This document shows positions 1 to 8,634 of a stretch of DNA of 64,000 nt, one piece after another. Under the pieces are notes generated by a model. It saw only the letters and a program-made list of their open reading frames with translations, did not search any database and was not told the DNA's origin. The stretch comes from Njordibacter sp028825405 (GTDB lineage Bacteria; Pseudomonadota; Gammaproteobacteria; Pseudomonadales; Balneatricaceae): assembly GCF_047730065.1 (NCBI RefSeq), contig NZ_CP159829.1:1426001-1490000 (forward strand). Direction: 5' to 3'. Every line of letters starts with the position of its first letter. Positions within the stretch are counted from its first letter, which is position 1. A program made the position numbers and the translations under genes.

Positions 1-132
1 AGCGCCATTGAAGAAAGTGATGGGGAATTAGCAGAATGGCTAATGAAGCGTCATATCAATAATGCTCGAAATAATATTTTGGCGAGTATGAACAACCAAA
101 AACACCCCAATCTGGAGAAGTATAATGAGTAG
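1..132 (+). CDS. GntR/FadR-type regulator, C-terminal fragment
   Basis: An open frame enters from the left edge and encodes 43 residues ending in LEKYNE before a TAG stop. The stretch resembles the last helices of the FCD ligand-binding domain of FadR-subfamily GntR regulators, including a late His (MKRHINNAR). Its stop overlaps the prpB start by 8 bp, so the two are translationally coupled. GntR-type regulators commonly head methylcitrate operons, which fits. Most of the gene, including the DNA-binding domain, lies outside the window, so the family call rests on a short tail plus context. Confidence 0.55.
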   Translation, partial: SAIEESDGELAEWLMKRHINNARNNILASMNNQKHPNLEKYNE

Positions 133-1012
133 GATGAGCCAAGGTGCAAAATTCCGTGCTGCCATAGTGAATAACGACCCGCTGCAGATCGTGGGTACCA
201 TAAACGCCTATAGCGCCATGATGGCTGAAAAAGTCGGCCATAAAGCCATTTATTTATCGGGTGGTGGCGTCGCTAACGCCTCTTTTGGCCTGCCAGATTT
301 GGGCATGACCAGCCTCAATGATGTTTTGGATGATGCGAGTCGCCTTACTGCCGCTAGTGATCTGCCTCTCTTGGTGGATATAGATACTGGTTGGGGTGGT
401 GCTTTTAACATTGCAAGAGCCATAAAAAGTATGGAAGCAGCGGGTGTAGCGGCGGTGCATATAGAAGATCAGGTGGCACAGAAACGTTGTGGTCATCGTC
501 CCAATAAAGCCATTGTCCCCACCCAAGAAATGGTAGACCGTATTAAAGCCGCCACCGATGCACGTATCAATGATGAATTTTTTATTATGGCTCGAACAGA
601 TGCATTTCAAAAGGACGGTTTACAAGCTGCTATTGATCGTTCTCAAGCCTGCATAGAAGCAGGCGCTGATGGGATTTTTGCTGAAGCTGTTTATGAACTA
701 AGTGATTATCAAGCCTTTGCAGATGCGATCTCAGTGCCATTATTAGCCAACATTACCGAATTTGGCGCCACTCCTTTGTATAACAAAAGCGAATTAGCTA
801 ATGTCGGGGTAGACATGGTGCTGTATCCATTGAGTGCGTTTAGAGCGATGAGTAAAGCAGCGCTTAACGTCTACCAGCAGGTATTAACAGATGGAGACCA
901 GAAGGCCGTCATCGACACCATGCAAACTCGGATGGAGCTTTATGAATTTTTAGACTATCACTCCTTTGAAGAAAAATTAGATGAGTTATTTGCCGCCGGC
1001 AAAAATTTATAA
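125..1012 (+). CDS. prpB: Methylisocitrate lyase PrpB
   Basis: This is a 295-residue enzyme of the isocitrate lyase/PEP mutase superfamily. It cleaves 2-methylisocitrate to pyruvate and succinate, the last step of the cytosolic methylcitrate cycle. The catalytic loop appears as KRCGH at residues 120-124 (Cys122; many family members have KKCGH), and the metal-binding DIDTGWGG segment lies around residues 85-92. The length is normal for PrpB. It overlaps the end of the regulator fragment and is followed by prpC, acnD and prpF on the same strand. The 110-bp gap to prpC is mostly hexamer repeat, unusual inside this operon. Confidence 0.96.
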   Translation: MSRMSQGAKFRAAIVNNDPLQIVGTINAYSAMMAEKVGHKAIYLSGGGVANASFGLPDLGMTSLNDVLDDASRLTAASDLPLLVDIDTGWGGAFNIARAIKSMEAAGVAAVHIEDQVAQKRCGHRPNKAIVPTQEMVDRIKAATDARINDEFFIMARTDAFQKDGLQAAIDRSQACIEAGADGIFAEAVYELSDYQAFADAISVPLLANITEFGATPLYNKSELANVGVDMVLYPLSAFRAMSKAALNVYQQVLTDGDQKAVIDTMQTRMELYEFLDYHSFEEKLDELFAAGKNL

Positions 1013-1020
1013 ACACAACC

Positions 1021-1108
1021 CCAACCCTAACCCTAACCCTAACCCTAACCCTAACCCTAACCCTAACCCTAACCCTAACCCTAACCCTAACCCTAACCCT
1101 AACCATAA
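1021..1108. repeat. Telomere-like CCCTAA tandem repeat
   Basis: Positions 1025-1102 are 13 uninterrupted copies of CCCTAA (TTAGGG on the other strand). They are flanked by degenerate units (CCAA before, CCATAA after). The array fills most of the gap between the prpB stop and the prpC ribosome site (AGGA about 8 nt before the prpC ATG). It has no coding role on the plus strand. Its complement encodes a meaningless Arg-Val run. The G-rich minus strand could form a G-quadruplex. Confidence 0.97.
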
Positions 1109-1122
1109 ACAGGACTATTAAA

Positions 1123-2250
1123 ATGAGTACTAAACCTATTTCTGGGGCTGGCCTAAGGGGTCAGTCTGCAGGTTCTACTGCATTATGTACCGTGGGTTTA
1201 ACCGGTACAGGCCTCACTTATCGTGGCTATGATATTAGTGAACTGGCAGAAAAAGCGAGTTTTGAAGAAGTTGCGCATATGCTGCTTAAAGGACATTTGC
1301 CAAATCAAACAGAACTTGATGCTTACACCAAGAAGTTGCAGACTATGCGCCGACTGCCTAAGGCATTAAAAACGGTGTTAGAACAAATTCCTGCGGAAGC
1401 GCATCCCATGGATGTAATGCGCACAGGTTGCTCCATGCTGGGTAATTTAGAGCCCGAGGCAGACTTCACGATGGAGCAAGAAGTCACAGAGCGGCTATTA
1501 GCCTTATTTCCAGCCATTATTTGTTATTGGTATCGGTTTAGTCACCATGGTGTGCGCATCGAGACTGAAACTGATGACCCCTCTATAGGCTCTTATTTTT
1601 TAAGTTTGTTACACGATACGAAACCAAGTGCATTGCACGCTAAAGTGATGAATGTGTCCTTGATTCTATATGCCGAGCATGAATTTAATGCATCTACGTT
1701 TACGGCACGGGTGTGTGCGTCTACTTTGTCAGATATGCATTCATGTGTAACGGGAGCGATTGGCAGTTTGAGGGGGCCATTGCACGGTGGAGCTAATGAA
1801 GCTGCCATGGACATGATTCAAGGCTGGCTCTCACCCGACGATGCCGAAACATCTATTATGGCTATGTTGGCCCGTAAGGATAAAATCATGGGCTTTGGCC
1901 ATGCCATTTATAGGGAATCTGATCCTCGAAATATAATTATTAAAAGTTGGTCAAAAAAACTGGCAGAAGCCATGGGTGATAATCACCTATACCCTGTTTC
2001 TGTTCGTTGTGAAGAAGTCATGTGGCGGGAAAAAAAGTTATTTTGTAATGCTGACTTTTTTCATGCATCTACCTATAACTTTATGGGTATTCCAACTAAG
2101 TTATTCACCCCAATTTTTGTCATGTCACGACTCACGGGTTGGGCCGCTCACGTTATGGAGCAGCGTACGAATAACCGTATTATTCGCCCAAGTGCTGACT
2201 ACACGGGCCCAGAAACTGCCCAATGGGTCGATATTGAAAAGCGAGGCTAG
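1123..2250 (+). CDS. prpC: 2-methylcitrate synthase PrpC
   Basis: This 375-residue citrate synthase-fold enzyme condenses propionyl-CoA with oxaloacetate to 2-methylcitrate. The citrate-synthase catalytic triad is visible: His221 in HGGANE, His260 in GFGHAIYR and Asp311 in ADFFHAS. Context (prpB, acnD, prpF) separates it from the housekeeping citrate synthase. The start has an AGGA 8 nt upstream, just after the hexamer array. acnD follows with only 5 bp between, so they are co-transcribed. Confidence 0.95.
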   Translation: MSTKPISGAGLRGQSAGSTALCTVGLTGTGLTYRGYDISELAEKASFEEVAHMLLKGHLPNQTELDAYTKKLQTMRRLPKALKTVLEQIPAEAHPMDVMRTGCSMLGNLEPEADFTMEQEVTERLLALFPAIICYWYRFSHHGVRIETETDDPSIGSYFLSLLHDTKPSALHAKVMNVSLILYAEHEFNASTFTARVCASTLSDMHSCVTGAIGSLRGPLHGGANEAAMDMIQGWLSPDDAETSIMAMLARKDKIMGFGHAIYRESDPRNIIIKSWSKKLAEAMGDNHLYPVSVRCEEVMWREKKLFCNADFFHASTYNFMGIPTKLFTPIFVMSRLTGWAAHVMEQRTNNRIIRPSADYTGPETAQWVDIEKRG

Positions 2251-2255
2251 AGCCG

Positions 2256-4856
2256 ATGAATACCAATTATCGTAGGTCTCTGGCTGAAACAGGCCTAGAC
2301 TATTTTGATACCCCCAAGGCTATTAATGACATTAGCGAGGGCGCCTATGCCGAACTACCTTATACCTCCAAAATATTGGCGGAACAGTTAGTTCGTCGCT
2401 GTGAACCAAGTCTATTAAATGCTTCGCTTAAACAATTAATTGAACGCAAACAGGACCTCGACTTTCCGTGGTATCCAGCCCGCGTAGTGTGTCATGATAT
2501 TTTGGGACAAACGGCTTTGGTAGATTTGGCTGGCTTAAGGGATGCGATTGCCGATCAAGGTGGTGATCCATCAAAGGTCAATCCCGTTGTGCCTACACAA
2601 CTTATTGTCGACCATTCTTTGGCAGTAGAGCATGCTGGCTTTGATGCTGATGCGTTTGCTAAAAATAGGCATATTGAAGACCGTCGCAACGATGATCGTT
2701 TTCATTTTATTGAATGGACTAAAACGGCCTTTGAAAACGTAGATGTGATCCCTGCAGGTAACGGTATCATGCATCAAATTAATTTAGAAAAAATGTCTCC
2801 AGTGATTCAAAACCGTGATGGACTGGCTTTTCCAGACACTTGCATTGGTACTGATAGTCACACCCCTCATATTGATTGTCTGGGAGTTGTTGCTATCGGT
2901 GTAGGGGGATTAGAAGCTGAGAATGTAATGTTGGGGCGAGCATCGATGATGCGATTACCCGATATTATTGGTGTTGAGTTAACAGGTGTGCGTCAAGCAG
3001 GCATTACTGCCACAGATATGGTTTTAGCACTGACTGAGTTTTTGCGAGTTAAGCGAGTCGTTTCTAGTTACCTTGAATTTTATGGTGATGGCGCTAAAAG
3101 TCTTACCATTGGCGATCGGGCAACTATTTCCAATATGACCCCTGAGTTTGGAGCCTCAGCAGGGCTTTTTTACATTGATCAACAAACCATTGATTATCTT
3201 AACCTAACAGGCCGTGAGCCCGAACAAGTTGCGTTAGTTGAAACCTATGCTAAAACTAATGGTTTGTGGGCTGATGACATGGTAGCCGCTAAATACGAGC
3301 GGGTATTAAGTTTTGACTTGTCCAGTGTCGGTCGTAACATGGCTGGACCATCAAGCCCTCATTTACGTCTACCCACGGCCGCCCTTGCTGAAAGAGGCAT
3401 TGCCAAGGCCTATGATAACGCAGATGCTGAAGGTCTAATGCCAGATGGCGCAGTAATTATTGCAGCCATTACCAGTTGTACAAATACCAGTAACCCACGT
3501 AATGTTGTTGCTGCAGGGCTATTGGCCCGTAATGCTAATCGTTTGGGTTTGAAACGCAAACCGTGGGTTAAGTCTTCTTTTGCTCCTGGCTCGAAAGTCG
3601 CTAAACTCTACTTAGAGGAAGCAGGATTATTGACTGAGATGGAGCAGCTTGGCTTTGGCATAGTGGGGTATGCGTGTACGACATGCAACGGCATGAGTGG
3701 AGCCTTGGATCCTGAAATCCAACAGCAATTAATTGATCGAGACCTTTATTCAACAGCTGTGTTATCGGGTAACCGTAATTTTGACGGTCGTATTCACCCC
3801 TATGCTAAGCAGGCCTTTTTAGCGTCGCCACCCTTAGTGGCTGCCTACGCTATTGCGGGCTCTATGCGCTTTGACATTGAAAAAGACATACTAGGGCAAG
3901 ATCAGCAGGGTAACGACATTCGGTTGAAGGATATATGGCCCATCGACGAAGAAATTGATGCCATTGTCGCTAAATGTGTTAAACCAGAGCAGTTTAAGCA
4001 GATTTATATCCCCATGTTCGACCTTGGAACGGTTGAGAAATCTATCAGCCCATTATACAACTGGCGGCCCAACACGACTTATATTCGCAGGCCTCCTTAT
4101 TGGGAGGGCGCATTAGCGGGTGAACGAACTCTAAAAGGCATGCGTCCTCTAGCCATTCTGGGGGATAATATTACTACAGATCATTTATCGCCATCTAATG
4201 CCATTCTAGCTAATAGCGCAGCGGGTGAATACTTGACCAAAATGGGTTTGCCAGAGGAAGATTTCAATTCCTATGCCACCCATAGAGGTGATCATTTAAC
4301 GGCCCAAAGAGCTACTTTTGCTAACCCTAAGTTAGTTAACGAAATGTGCACCAATGCGCTAGGTCAAATTCAACAAGGTTCCTTAGCTCGGTTAGAGCCG
4401 GAGGGGCATACATTGCGCATGTGGGAAGCGATTGAGACCTACATGCAGCGAGCCCAACCGTTGATTATTATTGCGGGAGCGGACTATGGGCAAGGCTCAT
4501 CGAGAGACTGGGCTGCTAAGGGAGTGCGTTTGGCTGGTGTTGAAGCAATCGTTGCCGAAGGCTTTGAGCGTATTCATCGTACAAACCTTGTGGGTATGGG
4601 AGTTTTACCCTTAGAGTTTAAGCTCGGTGAAAGCCGTTCGAGCCATCAGTTAGATGGGACAGAAACCTTCGATGTGGGGGGTGACCCAAGTCCGGGTTGT
4701 GACTTAACCCTAGTCATTAACCGCTCCAATGGTGTGCGTCAAAATATCACTGTAACTTGTCGCTTAGATACAGCAGAAGAAGTGGGTGTCTACAAAGCAG
4801 GTGGAGTATTACAGCGCTTTGCACAAGATTTCCTAGAATCGACAAACTCTCATTAG
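2256..4856 (+). CDS. acnD: Fe/S-dependent 2-methylcitrate dehydratase AcnD
   Basis: This 866-residue aconitase-family protein dehydrates 2-methylcitrate, giving a 2-methylaconitate isomer that PrpF must isomerise. The 4Fe-4S ligands are visible as Cys408 in SCTNTSN and Cys474/Cys477 in ACTTCNG. The C-terminal swivel domain has the GADYGQGSSRDWA substrate loop. AcnD rather than PrpD is inferred from the aconitase architecture and from prpF next door, the established partner. The gene sits 5 bp after prpC and 8 bp before prpF. Its ribosome site is weak, suggesting coupling. Confidence 0.95.
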   Translation: MNTNYRRSLAETGLDYFDTPKAINDISEGAYAELPYTSKILAEQLVRRCEPSLLNASLKQLIERKQDLDFPWYPARVVCHDILGQTALVDLAGLRDAIADQGGDPSKVNPVVPTQLIVDHSLAVEHAGFDADAFAKNRHIEDRRNDDRFHFIEWTKTAFENVDVIPAGNGIMHQINLEKMSPVIQNRDGLAFPDTCIGTDSHTPHIDCLGVVAIGVGGLEAENVMLGRASMMRLPDIIGVELTGVRQAGITATDMVLALTEFLRVKRVVSSYLEFYGDGAKSLTIGDRATISNMTPEFGASAGLFYIDQQTIDYLNLTGREPEQVALVETYAKTNGLWADDMVAAKYERVLSFDLSSVGRNMAGPSSPHLRLPTAALAERGIAKAYDNADAEGLMPDGAVIIAAITSCTNTSNPRNVVAAGLLARNANRLGLKRKPWVKSSFAPGSKVAKLYLEEAGLLTEMEQLGFGIVGYACTTCNGMSGALDPEIQQQLIDRDLYSTAVLSGNRNFDGRIHPYAKQAFLASPPLVAAYAIAGSMRFDIEKDILGQDQQGNDIRLKDIWPIDEEIDAIVAKCVKPEQFKQIYIPMFDLGTVEKSISPLYNWRPNTTYIRRPPYWEGALAGERTLKGMRPLAILGDNITTDHLSPSNAILANSAAGEYLTKMGLPEEDFNSYATHRGDHLTAQRATFANPKLVNEMCTNALGQIQQGSLARLEPEGHTLRMWEAIETYMQRAQPLIIIAGADYGQGSSRDWAAKGVRLAGVEAIVAEGFERIHRTNLVGMGVLPLEFKLGESRSSHQLDGTETFDVGGDPSPGCDLTLVINRSNGVRQNITVTCRLDTAEEVGVYKAGGVLQRFAQDFLESTNSH

Positions 4857-4864
4857 GACGCACT

Positions 4865-6037
4865 ATGAGCTTTAAACCCCAACTAAAAATCCCAGCTACC
4901 TATATGCGTGGTGGTACGAGTAAAGGCGTATTTTTCAATGTATTAGATTTACCTGCCGCTGCCCAAGTGCCGGGACCATTTAGAGATGCCTTATTACTGC
5001 GAGTCATTGGCAGCCCAGACGTCTATGGGAAACAGATTGACGGCATGGGAGGGGCTACATCGAGCACTAGTAAAGTGGTGATCTTGAGCCCATGTACCCA
5101 GCCAAATCACGACGTCGATTACTTATTTGGACAAGTCTCTGTCGATAAGGCGTTTGTCGACTGGAGTGGCAACTGCGGTAATCTATCATCGGCCGTGGGG
5201 GCTTTCGCTATTAGTTCTGGTCTGGTTGATACCTGTCACATTCCAGACGATGGCCCGGCAGTGGTTAGAATTTGGCAAACTAATATTCAAAAAACTATCA
5301 TTGCTCATATCTCTATGGTTGGGGGGCAGGTGCAAGAGACTGGGAACTTTCAATTGGATGGGGTAACCTTTCCTGCGGCTGAAATTAAGCTAGAATTTAT
5401 CAATCCTTCAGCTGCGGATGCAGCGATGTTTCCCACGGGTAATTTGGTCGATCAACTGCTCGTGCCCAATGTGGGAAACTTTGAAGTGACTATGATTAAT
5501 GTGGGTATCCCTACTATTTTCTTAACGGCACAAGCGTTAGGTTATAGCGGCACAGAGTTACAAACTGACATTAATACTGACCCAGTGGCATTAACAAAAC
5601 TAGAAACAATCCGCGCCTATGGTGGCGTGCGTATGGGCTTGTTTAACCACATAGATGAGGCCAAAACCCGCCAACATACCCCCAAAATAGCCTTTGTAGC
5701 GCCCGCCAAGAGTTATACTTCATCCAGTGGCAGTTTTGTCAGCGCTGATAAAATTAATTTATTGGTGAGGGCGATGTCTATGGGACAGTTACACCATGCC
5801 ATGATGGGTACCGCAGCGGTGGCCATTGGCACAGCGGCCGCTATACCCAACACCCTAGTTAATCTCGCCGCTGGGGGAGATGCTTTGTCACAAGTCACTT
5901 TTGGTCACCCATCAGGCACCTTAACTGTAGGTGCGCAAGCTCATCAAGAACAGGGTCAATGGCAGGCCACCAAGGTAAGTATGAGCCGCAGTGCGAGAGT
6001 GCTGATGGAAGGCAATATTAGGGTGCCAGATGCCTGA
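4865..6037 (+). CDS. prpF: 2-methylaconitate isomerase PrpF
   Basis: This 390-residue protein of the PrpF/diaminopimelate-epimerase fold converts the AcnD product to the isomer hydrated by aconitase. The N-terminal MRGGTSKGVFF motif is typical, as are DGMGGATSSTSKV and the NCGNLSSAVGAFA cysteine loop. I chose the ATG at 4865 because it begins next to the conserved N-terminus and has AGGA 6 nt upstream. A longer frame exists but would overlap acnD by 100 bp. Its last 8 bp overlap the next gene. Confidence 0.95.
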   Translation: MSFKPQLKIPATYMRGGTSKGVFFNVLDLPAAAQVPGPFRDALLLRVIGSPDVYGKQIDGMGGATSSTSKVVILSPCTQPNHDVDYLFGQVSVDKAFVDWSGNCGNLSSAVGAFAISSGLVDTCHIPDDGPAVVRIWQTNIQKTIIAHISMVGGQVQETGNFQLDGVTFPAAEIKLEFINPSAADAAMFPTGNLVDQLLVPNVGNFEVTMINVGIPTIFLTAQALGYSGTELQTDINTDPVALTKLETIRAYGGVRMGLFNHIDEAKTRQHTPKIAFVAPAKSYTSSSGSFVSADKINLLVRAMSMGQLHHAMMGTAAVAIGTAAAIPNTLVNLAAGGDALSQVTFGHPSGTLTVGAQAHQEQGQWQATKVSMSRSARVLMEGNIRVPDA

Positions 6038-6860
6038 GTTCCATATTCATGTGACTGACACATCAATAGTCGCCCCTGAGTTATTAAAGCAGTGCAGTGG
6101 CTTATCTAAACAACAATTAAAACGGGCCATGAAAAAGGGCGCCGTTTGGGTGAGTGAAGCTGACAGCGGCTATAAACGCCTTAGGCGAGCAGATAAAGCT
6201 CTCAAAGTGGGCCAACAGTTGCATTTATACTATGATGCCAATGTTTTGGCTCAGCAGGTCGAAGCGGCCACTTTGATCGCTGACGAAACCGACTACAGTG
6301 TTTGGTATAAGCCCTACGGTATGTTAAGTCAGGGATCTAAATGGGGTGATCATTGCACTATTAATCGTTGGGTAGAACAACACCACCGGCCTCAAAAGCC
6401 CGCCTTCATTGTAAATCGGTTAGATCGTGCTGCGCAGGGACTGATGTTGGTTGCCCATACCAAAAGTTTGGCCGCATCCCTAAGTGGTTTATTTGCTAAG
6501 CGCTTAATTACTAAGCAATATATTGCCCTGGTTACGGGTTTGTTCCCTGATCATTTGTTAATAGATGCACCTGTAAACGACAGTCCAGCCATCAGTAAGG
6601 CTATTTTGTTGAGTTACAGCACGCTTACTAAGCAATCCTTAGTTAATGTAGAGATTGAAACGGGCCGAAAGCACCAAATTCGTAAACACCTTAATGGTGC
6701 GGGTTTTCCTATTGTTGGAGATCGCTTATATGGTTCAAGTGCGCATGACATGAGTGTTGATTTGTGTCTTGTGTCTGCTTATTTGGCTTTCGAATGCCCT
6801 ATTACTGGTCACAATAAAAGTTACCGCCTTGAGGATGATTACCTCCCTCAATTTGGTTAA
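6030..6860 (+). CDS. RluA-family pseudouridine synthase
   Basis: This 276-residue RNA-modifying enzyme has an S4-like N-terminus (SKQQLKRAMKKG, residues 26-37) and the catalytic motif NRLDRAAQG with Asp132. The GRKHQIRKHL segment near the C-terminus is also typical of the RluA group. It isomerises uridines in rRNA or tRNA; the target cannot be read from sequence. It overlaps prpF by 8 bp, so it is probably translated from the prp message although it has no metabolic link to it. The motif is less canonical than in RluA or RluD (RAAQG instead of RDTSG). Confidence 0.85.
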   Translation: MPEFHIHVTDTSIVAPELLKQCSGLSKQQLKRAMKKGAVWVSEADSGYKRLRRADKALKVGQQLHLYYDANVLAQQVEAATLIADETDYSVWYKPYGMLSQGSKWGDHCTINRWVEQHHRPQKPAFIVNRLDRAAQGLMLVAHTKSLAASLSGLFAKRLITKQYIALVTGLFPDHLLIDAPVNDSPAISKAILLSYSTLTKQSLVNVEIETGRKHQIRKHLNGAGFPIVGDRLYGSSAHDMSVDLCLVSAYLAFECPITGHNKSYRLEDDYLPQFG

Positions 6861-6917
6861 ACTGAGGTTCAATTAGCTTCTGCATTGATTTCATTGATGC
6901 TTAAGGATGCCCCTTAT

Positions 6918-7409
6918 ATGCAAGATTTATTACCCGAACTATGTGATCGCTTTGAAGACCTCGTGCAGGTTGTGGAGCCTATATTTACCAATTTTGGTGC
7001 TAAAGAACGTTTCAGCGGTGAGATTGTGACCCTCAAATGTTTTGAAGATAACTCCAAAGTACGAGAACTTGTAGCCCAAGATGGCGCTGGAAAGGTATTG
7101 GTAATTGATGGCCAAGGTTCATTAAAACGGGCGCTGCTGGGGGATATGTTAGCAGAAAAAGCTTTAGTAAACGGCTGGGAAGGTATGGTTATTTATGGCT
7201 GTATACGCGATGTTAATGCCATTAGATCAATCAATTTGGGGGTTCAAGCGCTAGGTGTAAACCCCATGAAGACCGAAAAACGTGGCTTAGGTGAGATTAA
7301 CCAAGACGTTTATTTTGGGGGTGTCACCTTTGTTCCAGGTGACTATATTTATGCTGACAACAATGGTGTTTTGGTAGCCCCCCATGCCTTGTTGCTAGAC
7401 CCTTCATAG
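6918..7409 (+). CDS. rraA: RraA-family protein
   Basis: This protein of about 163 residues aligns by eye along its length with the RNase E activity regulator RraA (CFEDNSKVRELV, VLVIDGQGSLKRALLGDMLAEKA split over two blocks, FGGVTFVPGDYIYADNNGV). The superfamily also includes 4-hydroxy-4-methyl-2-oxoglutarate aldolases. The near full-length RraA similarity favours the RNase E inhibitor role. The start at 6918 matches the family N-terminus and has AAGGA 10 nt upstream. TTG at 6885 and ATG at 6897 are longer alternatives. It lies 57 bp after the pseudouridine synthase gene. Confidence 0.85.
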   Translation: MQDLLPELCDRFEDLVQVVEPIFTNFGAKERFSGEIVTLKCFEDNSKVRELVAQDGAGKVLVIDGQGSLKRALLGDMLAEKALVNGWEGMVIYGCIRDVNAIRSINLGVQALGVNPMKTEKRGLGEINQDVYFGGVTFVPGDYIYADNNGVLVAPHALLLDPS

Positions 7410-7437
7410 ATGGCTATCACGACCATTTAGGATCAGA

Positions 7438-8631
7438 CTATTCGTCAGCAAAGTAGAGGTAACCTTGATTATGTAGGATCAACAGCATAGCCTTGGCGGC
7501 GTCGTGTGCTAAAAGGGGCAAAATGTCCTCCACCTCTAATACCCACTGATTGGCAATGGCTTCAATAAAAACAGTGGCATCGGGTGGGCAAGGTAGCGCT
7601 TCACCTTGCACGAATAGTGTTAAGCCGCCGTCCCCTTGCCATGTATAGGCCAGACGCACACCCTCTGACACTCTCAAGACACCATAACCATCCTTGATAA
7701 TAGCCTCTAACTCCGCTTGATCCATGGCTTCTTCAGACATATCTAAAGCGGGGTATTTAGCTTCGGTACTGTGTTTTCCAAACCACTGAGCCACATTTTC
7801 TGGGGTAATCTGAGCTTGCATAAACTGCATCAATGCTGCGATATCCGTAGCACTTATTTCGCCACTTTTAGACGCAAAACCCTGATCCTTTAGGCGCAGA
7901 TCAGCACTAATGTCCGTACTGCGCTCATCAGCAAAACTGGCTAGCACATCACCATAAGACGGTGAACGGAAGCCGACGGAATAAGTGACACAGGCATCTG
8001 ACATGGCCACACCCTTATGGGCTATCAGAGGTGGAATATAGAGTAGATCACCAGGGCTAAGAATAAATTCTTGGTGCACGTCAAAATTTTGTAATAAACA
8101 TAGCTGATCGTGGGCCATTAGAGCTGAGTTTTCACTACAGGCTTGACCAATCTGCCACTGACGCTGCCCTTCACCTTGAATCAAAAAAACATCATAACGA
8201 TCAAAATGAGCGCCCACCCCCGCGCCTTGAGTGGCATAGCTAATCATGATGTCATCTAAGCGCCAACTAGGCACAAATCTAAACTTAGCCAAAAAATCAT
8301 GCACTTGAGGGACGAAACAATCAACACCTTGAACCAGAAGAGTCCAGGGAAAATCTCGCTCTTTATTAAAGTCAGCCTCTACCAAAGGGCCATGAATGAC
8401 TTGCCAATCTTTTACATCGCCTTTATTTTCAATTAAGCGTGACTCTACTTCAGGCTCTAAAGCTAACCCAGCCAATTCATCCACGGCAATAAGTGCCTCT
8501 TGAAAAGCCACGCCATTACGGATGCACACGGGTTTTTTTTGCCAATAGTCGCTTAAAAATTCGGTCACACTCAAGTCCCCTAAATGACTTAGGGGTATTA
8601 AGGGGTGATCATGATTACTTGAACTGCTCAT
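7438..8631 (-). CDS. roxA: Ribosomal protein L16 arginine hydroxylase (RoxA/YcfD type)
   Basis: This 397-residue JmjC/cupin oxygenase uses Fe(II) and 2-oxoglutarate. The iron triad is visible: His142 and Asp144 in AHFDRYDVF and His205 in PPLIAHKG. The known E. coli homologue YcfD hydroxylates an Arg of ribosomal protein L16. The length and the C-terminal winged-helix-like extension fit that family. It is the last gene of a minus-strand run mnmA-hflD-purB-roxA and begins 3 bp after the purB stop, suggesting co-transcription. Confidence 0.88.
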   Translation of the reverse strand: MSSSSNHDHPLIPLSHLGDLSVTEFLSDYWQKKPVCIRNGVAFQEALIAVDELAGLALEPEVESRLIENKGDVKDWQVIHGPLVEADFNKERDFPWTLLVQGVDCFVPQVHDFLAKFRFVPSWRLDDIMISYATQGAGVGAHFDRYDVFLIQGEGQRQWQIGQACSENSALMAHDQLCLLQNFDVHQEFILSPGDLLYIPPLIAHKGVAMSDACVTYSVGFRSPSYGDVLASFADERSTDISADLRLKDQGFASKSGEISATDIAALMQFMQAQITPENVAQWFGKHSTEAKYPALDMSEEAMDQAELEAIIKDGYGVLRVSEGVRLAYTWQGDGGLTLFVQGEALPCPPDATVFIEAIANQWVLEVEDILPLLAHDAAKAMLLILHNQGYLYFADE

Positions 8632-8634
8632 CGG

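Noticed and set aside
909..1106. Minus-strand ORF encoding a long Arg-Val repeat
   Set aside because: It is only the translation of the CCCTAA array plus antisense of prpB; no ribosome site or family.
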